A DNA stretch of 64,000 nt. Source: Bradyrhizobium neotropicale. Lineage in GTDB: Bacteria > Pseudomonadota > Alphaproteobacteria > Rhizobiales > Xanthobacteraceae. The notes beneath the pieces are model-generated. The model worked only from the letters and a program-made list of their open reading frames with translations. It had not been told where the DNA came from and did no database searches. The position numbers and the translations under genes were made by a program. How positions within the stretch are numbered: position 1 is the stretch's first letter; each line of letters starts with the position of its first letter. Shown piece by piece: positions 62,332-64,000 of this stretch. The DNA is taken from positions 163,441 through 227,440 of the forward strand of contig NZ_LSEF01000100.1 in NCBI RefSeq assembly GCF_001641695.1. Direction: 5' to 3'.

Positions 62332-62381
62332 GAGTCCAATCCACGGTCACTAAGACTCAAACCTTTAAGAATCTAAGATTC
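62332..62381. promoter_or_regulatory. Cluster of four GANTC (CcrM methylation) sites
   Basis: GAGTC (62332), GACTC (62354), GAATC (62369) and GATTC (62377) lie within 50 bp. GAATC-TAA-GATTC is itself an inverted repeat. CcrM methylates GANTC in Alphaproteobacteria and the methylation state times origin and promoter use. Confidence 0.55.
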
Positions 62382-62429
62382 TAGATTTGAGGGGAGCGCT
62401 ACGGACGGATATGTGTGCGCTGGAAGAAC

Positions 62430-62444
62430 TTAACGAGTTCTTAC
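62430..62444. promoter_or_regulatory. CtrA-like box TTAA-N7-TTAC
   Basis: TTAACGAGTTCTTAC differs at one position from the CtrA consensus TTAA-N7-TTAA and sits about 45 nt upstream of the hemJ start within the candidate origin region. One-mismatch hits also occur by chance in a window this long. Confidence 0.3.
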
Positions 62445-62489
62445 TATCCCCAGCGATCGAAACGCTGGGCGCAAATTCGGACGCTGGAA

Positions 62490-62924
62490 ATGTTTGAAGA
62501 TCTCTATCTCTGGATCAAGGCGCTGCACGTGATCGCCGTCATCTCCTGGATGGCGGGCATGCTCTACCTGCCGCGACTGTTCGTCTATCACTGTGAGGCC
62601 GAGATCGGCTCGAAGCAGTCGGAAACCTTCAAGGTGATGGAGCGGCGGCTGCTCAAGGCGATCATCAACCCCGCTATGATCGTCACCTGGCTCGCCGGGC
62701 TCTATCTGGCGTGGTCCGGCCATTGGTTCACCTTCGGCTGGTTGCACGTAAAACTGGCACTGGTGTTGGTGCTGTCCGCGGTTCACGGCTTTTTTTCACG
62801 CTGGCTGAAGGATTTCGCCGCCGACCGGCGCCCGCGTTCCCAGAAATTCTATCGGATTATCAACGAGGTACCGACGGTTCTGATGATTTTCATCGTGATC
62901 ATGGTGATCGTGAAGCCGTTCTAG
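62490..62924 (+). CDS. hemJ: Protoporphyrinogen oxidase HemJ
   Basis: A 144-residue inner-membrane protein with four TM helices. MFEDLYLWIKALHVIAVISWMAGMLYLPRLFVYHCEAE has the conserved His and the WMAGMxYLPRLFVYH signature, and the rest includes WFTFGWLHVKLALVLVLSAVHG and KFYRIINEVPTVLMI. It oxidises protoporphyrinogen IX to protoporphyrin IX in heme synthesis and is the usual form in Alphaproteobacteria lacking HemG or HemY. Start at 62490 (25 residues upstream in frame do not match the family). rho follows 251 nt later. Confidence 0.94.
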   Translation: MFEDLYLWIKALHVIAVISWMAGMLYLPRLFVYHCEAEIGSKQSETFKVMERRLLKAIINPAMIVTWLAGLYLAWSGHWFTFGWLHVKLALVLVLSAVHGFFSRWLKDFAADRRPRSQKFYRIINEVPTVLMIFIVIMVIVKPF

Positions 62925-62958
62925 GCAGCGATCGTTGTTGAGCGCTCAGCGCTTCAGC

Positions 62959-62987
62959 TTGCGGAGTGGGAAGCGATTTTCTATATT
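62959..62987 (+). promoter_or_regulatory. Sigma-70-like promoter upstream of rho
   Basis: TTGCGG (62959-62964), 17 bases, then TATATT (62982-62987). The -10 matches five of six positions of TATAAT and the -35 three of six. It would start transcription near 62994 and leave a leader of about 180 nt before rho. Confidence 0.45.
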
Positions 62988-63021
62988 ATTGAAATCCCAC
63001 CCAACGCAGGCGGATGTGGTT

Positions 63022-63175
63022 GTGTCCGAGCTTTTGAAGGCCGGACACCGCATCAGGTTTGAAGCCCCCCGGCACTCACCTTGCTAGACCTGCGGACCTT
63101 ACCTGCTCCTGCTCGTCCGCATTTCTGAGCCTCCTCGCACCCCCCTTCCAAGGTTTACCCTACAGGACCACCCCA
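63022..63175 (+). promoter_or_regulatory. C-rich leader of rho, possible autoregulatory rut region
   Basis: A 7-bp hairpin (GTGTCCG/CGGACAC, 63022-63048) precedes a C-rich, G-poor tract. From 63101 to 63175 I counted 35 C and 11 G in 75 bases. Rho binds such tracts, and in E. coli rho represses its own transcription in its leader. A like control here is plausible. Confidence 0.4.
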
Positions 63176-64000
63176 ATGCGGGAAATTAAACTCCAAGACC
63201 TCAAGTCCAAGACCCCGGCCGAGCTCGTCTCGTTCGCGGAAGAGAACGGGGTCGAGAACGCCAGCACCATGCGCAAGCAGGAGCTGCTGTTCGCCATCCT
63301 CAAGCAGCTCTCGCTGGCCGAAACCGACATCGTCGGCGAGGGCGTCGTCGAGGTGCTCTCCGACGGCTTCGGCTTCCTGCGCTCGCCGGACGCCAACTAT
63401 CTGCCCGGCCCTGACGACATCTACGTTTCGCCCTCGCAGATCCGCCGTTTCGGCCTGCGCACCGGCGACACCATCGAGGGCCACATCCGCAGCCCGAAGG
63501 AAGGCGAACGCTACTTCGCGCTGCTCAAGGTCAACACGCTGAACTTCGAGGATCCGGAAAAGGCCAAGCACAAGGTCAATTTCGACAACCTCACGCCGCT
63601 GTTCCCGAATCAGCGCTTCCGCATGGAGATCGACGATCCCACGCGAAAAGACCTGTCCGCGCGCGTGATCGACATCGTCGCGCCGATCGGCAAGGGCCAG
63701 CGCGCGCTGATCGTCGCGCCGCCACGCACCGGTAAAACCGTGCTGATGCAGAACATCGCGCACTCGATCACCGCGAATCACCCGGATTGCTATCTGATCG
63801 TGCTGCTGATCGACGAGCGTCCGGAAGAAGTCACGGACATGCAGCGCTCGGTGAAGGGCGAGGTGGTGTCCTCGACCTTCGACGAGCCGGCCGTGCGTCA
63901 CGTCCAGGTCGCCGAGATGGTGATCGAAAAAGCAAAACGCCTGGTCGAGCACGGCCGCGACGTCGTGATCCTGCTGGACTCGATCACGCGTTTGGGCCGC
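63176..64000 (+). CDS. rho: Transcription termination factor Rho (5' part, runs off the window)
   Basis: The first 275 residues of Rho, an RNA-dependent helicase/ATPase. MREIKLQDLKSKTPAELVSFAEE is the N-terminal helical domain. The RNA-binding OSB fold has GVVEVLSDGFGFLRSPDANYLPGPDDIYVSPSQIRRFGLRTGD. APPRTGKTVLMQNIA is Walker A and VILLDSITRLGR is Walker B, where the window ends. The ATG at 63176 is preceded by CAGGACCACCCCA. About two-thirds of the usual ~420 residues are present. Confidence 0.97.
   Translation, partial: MREIKLQDLKSKTPAELVSFAEENGVENASTMRKQELLFAILKQLSLAETDIVGEGVVEVLSDGFGFLRSPDANYLPGPDDIYVSPSQIRRFGLRTGDTIEGHIRSPKEGERYFALLKVNTLNFEDPEKAKHKVNFDNLTPLFPNQRFRMEIDDPTRKDLSARVIDIVAPIGKGQRALIVAPPRTGKTVLMQNIAHSITANHPDCYLIVLLIDERPEEVTDMQRSVKGEVVSSTFDEPAVRHVQVAEMVIEKAKRLVEHGRDVVILLDSITRLGR

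Larger units (their letters stand above)
62030..62489. other. Candidate chromosomal replication origin (oriC) region
   Basis: A 460-bp gene-free region between the DUF299 gene and hemJ. It carries four GANTC sites at 62332, 62354, 62369 and 62377, a low-GC patch at about 62359-62390, two TGTGGA repeats (62060, 62070) and a TTATCCGGA (62252) that resemble weak DnaA boxes (TTATCCACA), plus a CtrA-like TTAACGAGTTCTTAC at 62430. Alphaproteobacterial origins lie at the corresponding place next to DUF299/rho. No perfect DnaA box was found, so this is inference. Confidence 0.45.

Overview
The window is a GC-rich alphaproteobacterial chromosome segment, most likely from Bradyrhizobium or a close relative in the Nitrobacteraceae. 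The basis is the gene order (rho and the pyruvate-phosphate-dikinase regulator at the right end; his, hsl and dnaK/grpE blocks; lpoA-like/rsmI/yraN/gshB), an RpoH promoter of the alphaproteobacterial type in front of dnaK, and dispersed palindromic repeats of the kind I recall from Bradyrhizobium. No rRNA, tRNA, CRISPR array, prophage or insertion sequence was seen.

Layout. 0.1-5.0 kb: HMG-CoA-lyase and CoA-transferase genes, a divergent LysR regulator and an MFS carrier, probably a small organic-acid catabolic unit. 5.1-11.7 kb: a CysZ/EI24-like membrane protein, an EmrAB-type efflux pair, endonuclease III, a DUF2244 protein, an AraC-methyltransferase fusion and gpmA. 11.8-12.6 kb: dapB. 12.7-19.5 kb: an accessory type I secretion locus (RTX protein, ABC exporter, membrane-fusion protein, LuxR regulator, M23 peptidase). 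Its membrane-fusion gene is broken by what reads as a single extra base. 19.8-31.1 kb: core genes (pyrF, FMN reductase, pmtA-like methyltransferase, dnaJ, dnaK, Tat-type nicotinamidase, grpE, hrcA, rph, rdgB). 31.1-36.3 kb: hemW, an LpoA-like lipoprotein, rsmI, yraN, gshB. 36.7-42.3 kb: a partial Tad/Cpa pilus locus (cpaBCDE plus a TadD-like TPR lipoprotein and a PilZ protein) without the motor ATPase or platform genes. 42.5-47.0 kb: comM and a hybrid histidine kinase. 47.2-52.0 kb: histidine genes hisB-DUF2628-hisH-hisA-hisF-hisE, then coaA. 52.2-55.4 kb: hslV and hslU, split by a GNAT and a DUF2585 gene. 55.4-64.0 kb: Smr protein, mltA, Tim44-like protein, secB, dnaQ, coaE, maf, the PPDK regulator, a 460-bp gene-free region, hemJ and the 5' part of rho.

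The right end matches the neighbourhood of the chromosome origin in other Alphaproteobacteria. The gene-free region 62030-62489 holds four GANTC sites within 50 bp, an AT-rich stretch and a CtrA-like box, and is my best oriC candidate. The other standout is the type I secretion locus, whose presumed substrate is almost entirely calcium-binding nonapeptide repeats (about 36). Large palindromes of one family (GTAGGGTGGGCAAAG) occur three times, each between convergent genes, where they may end transcription from both sides. All functional calls come from reading translated sequence and motifs by eye; no database search was run.
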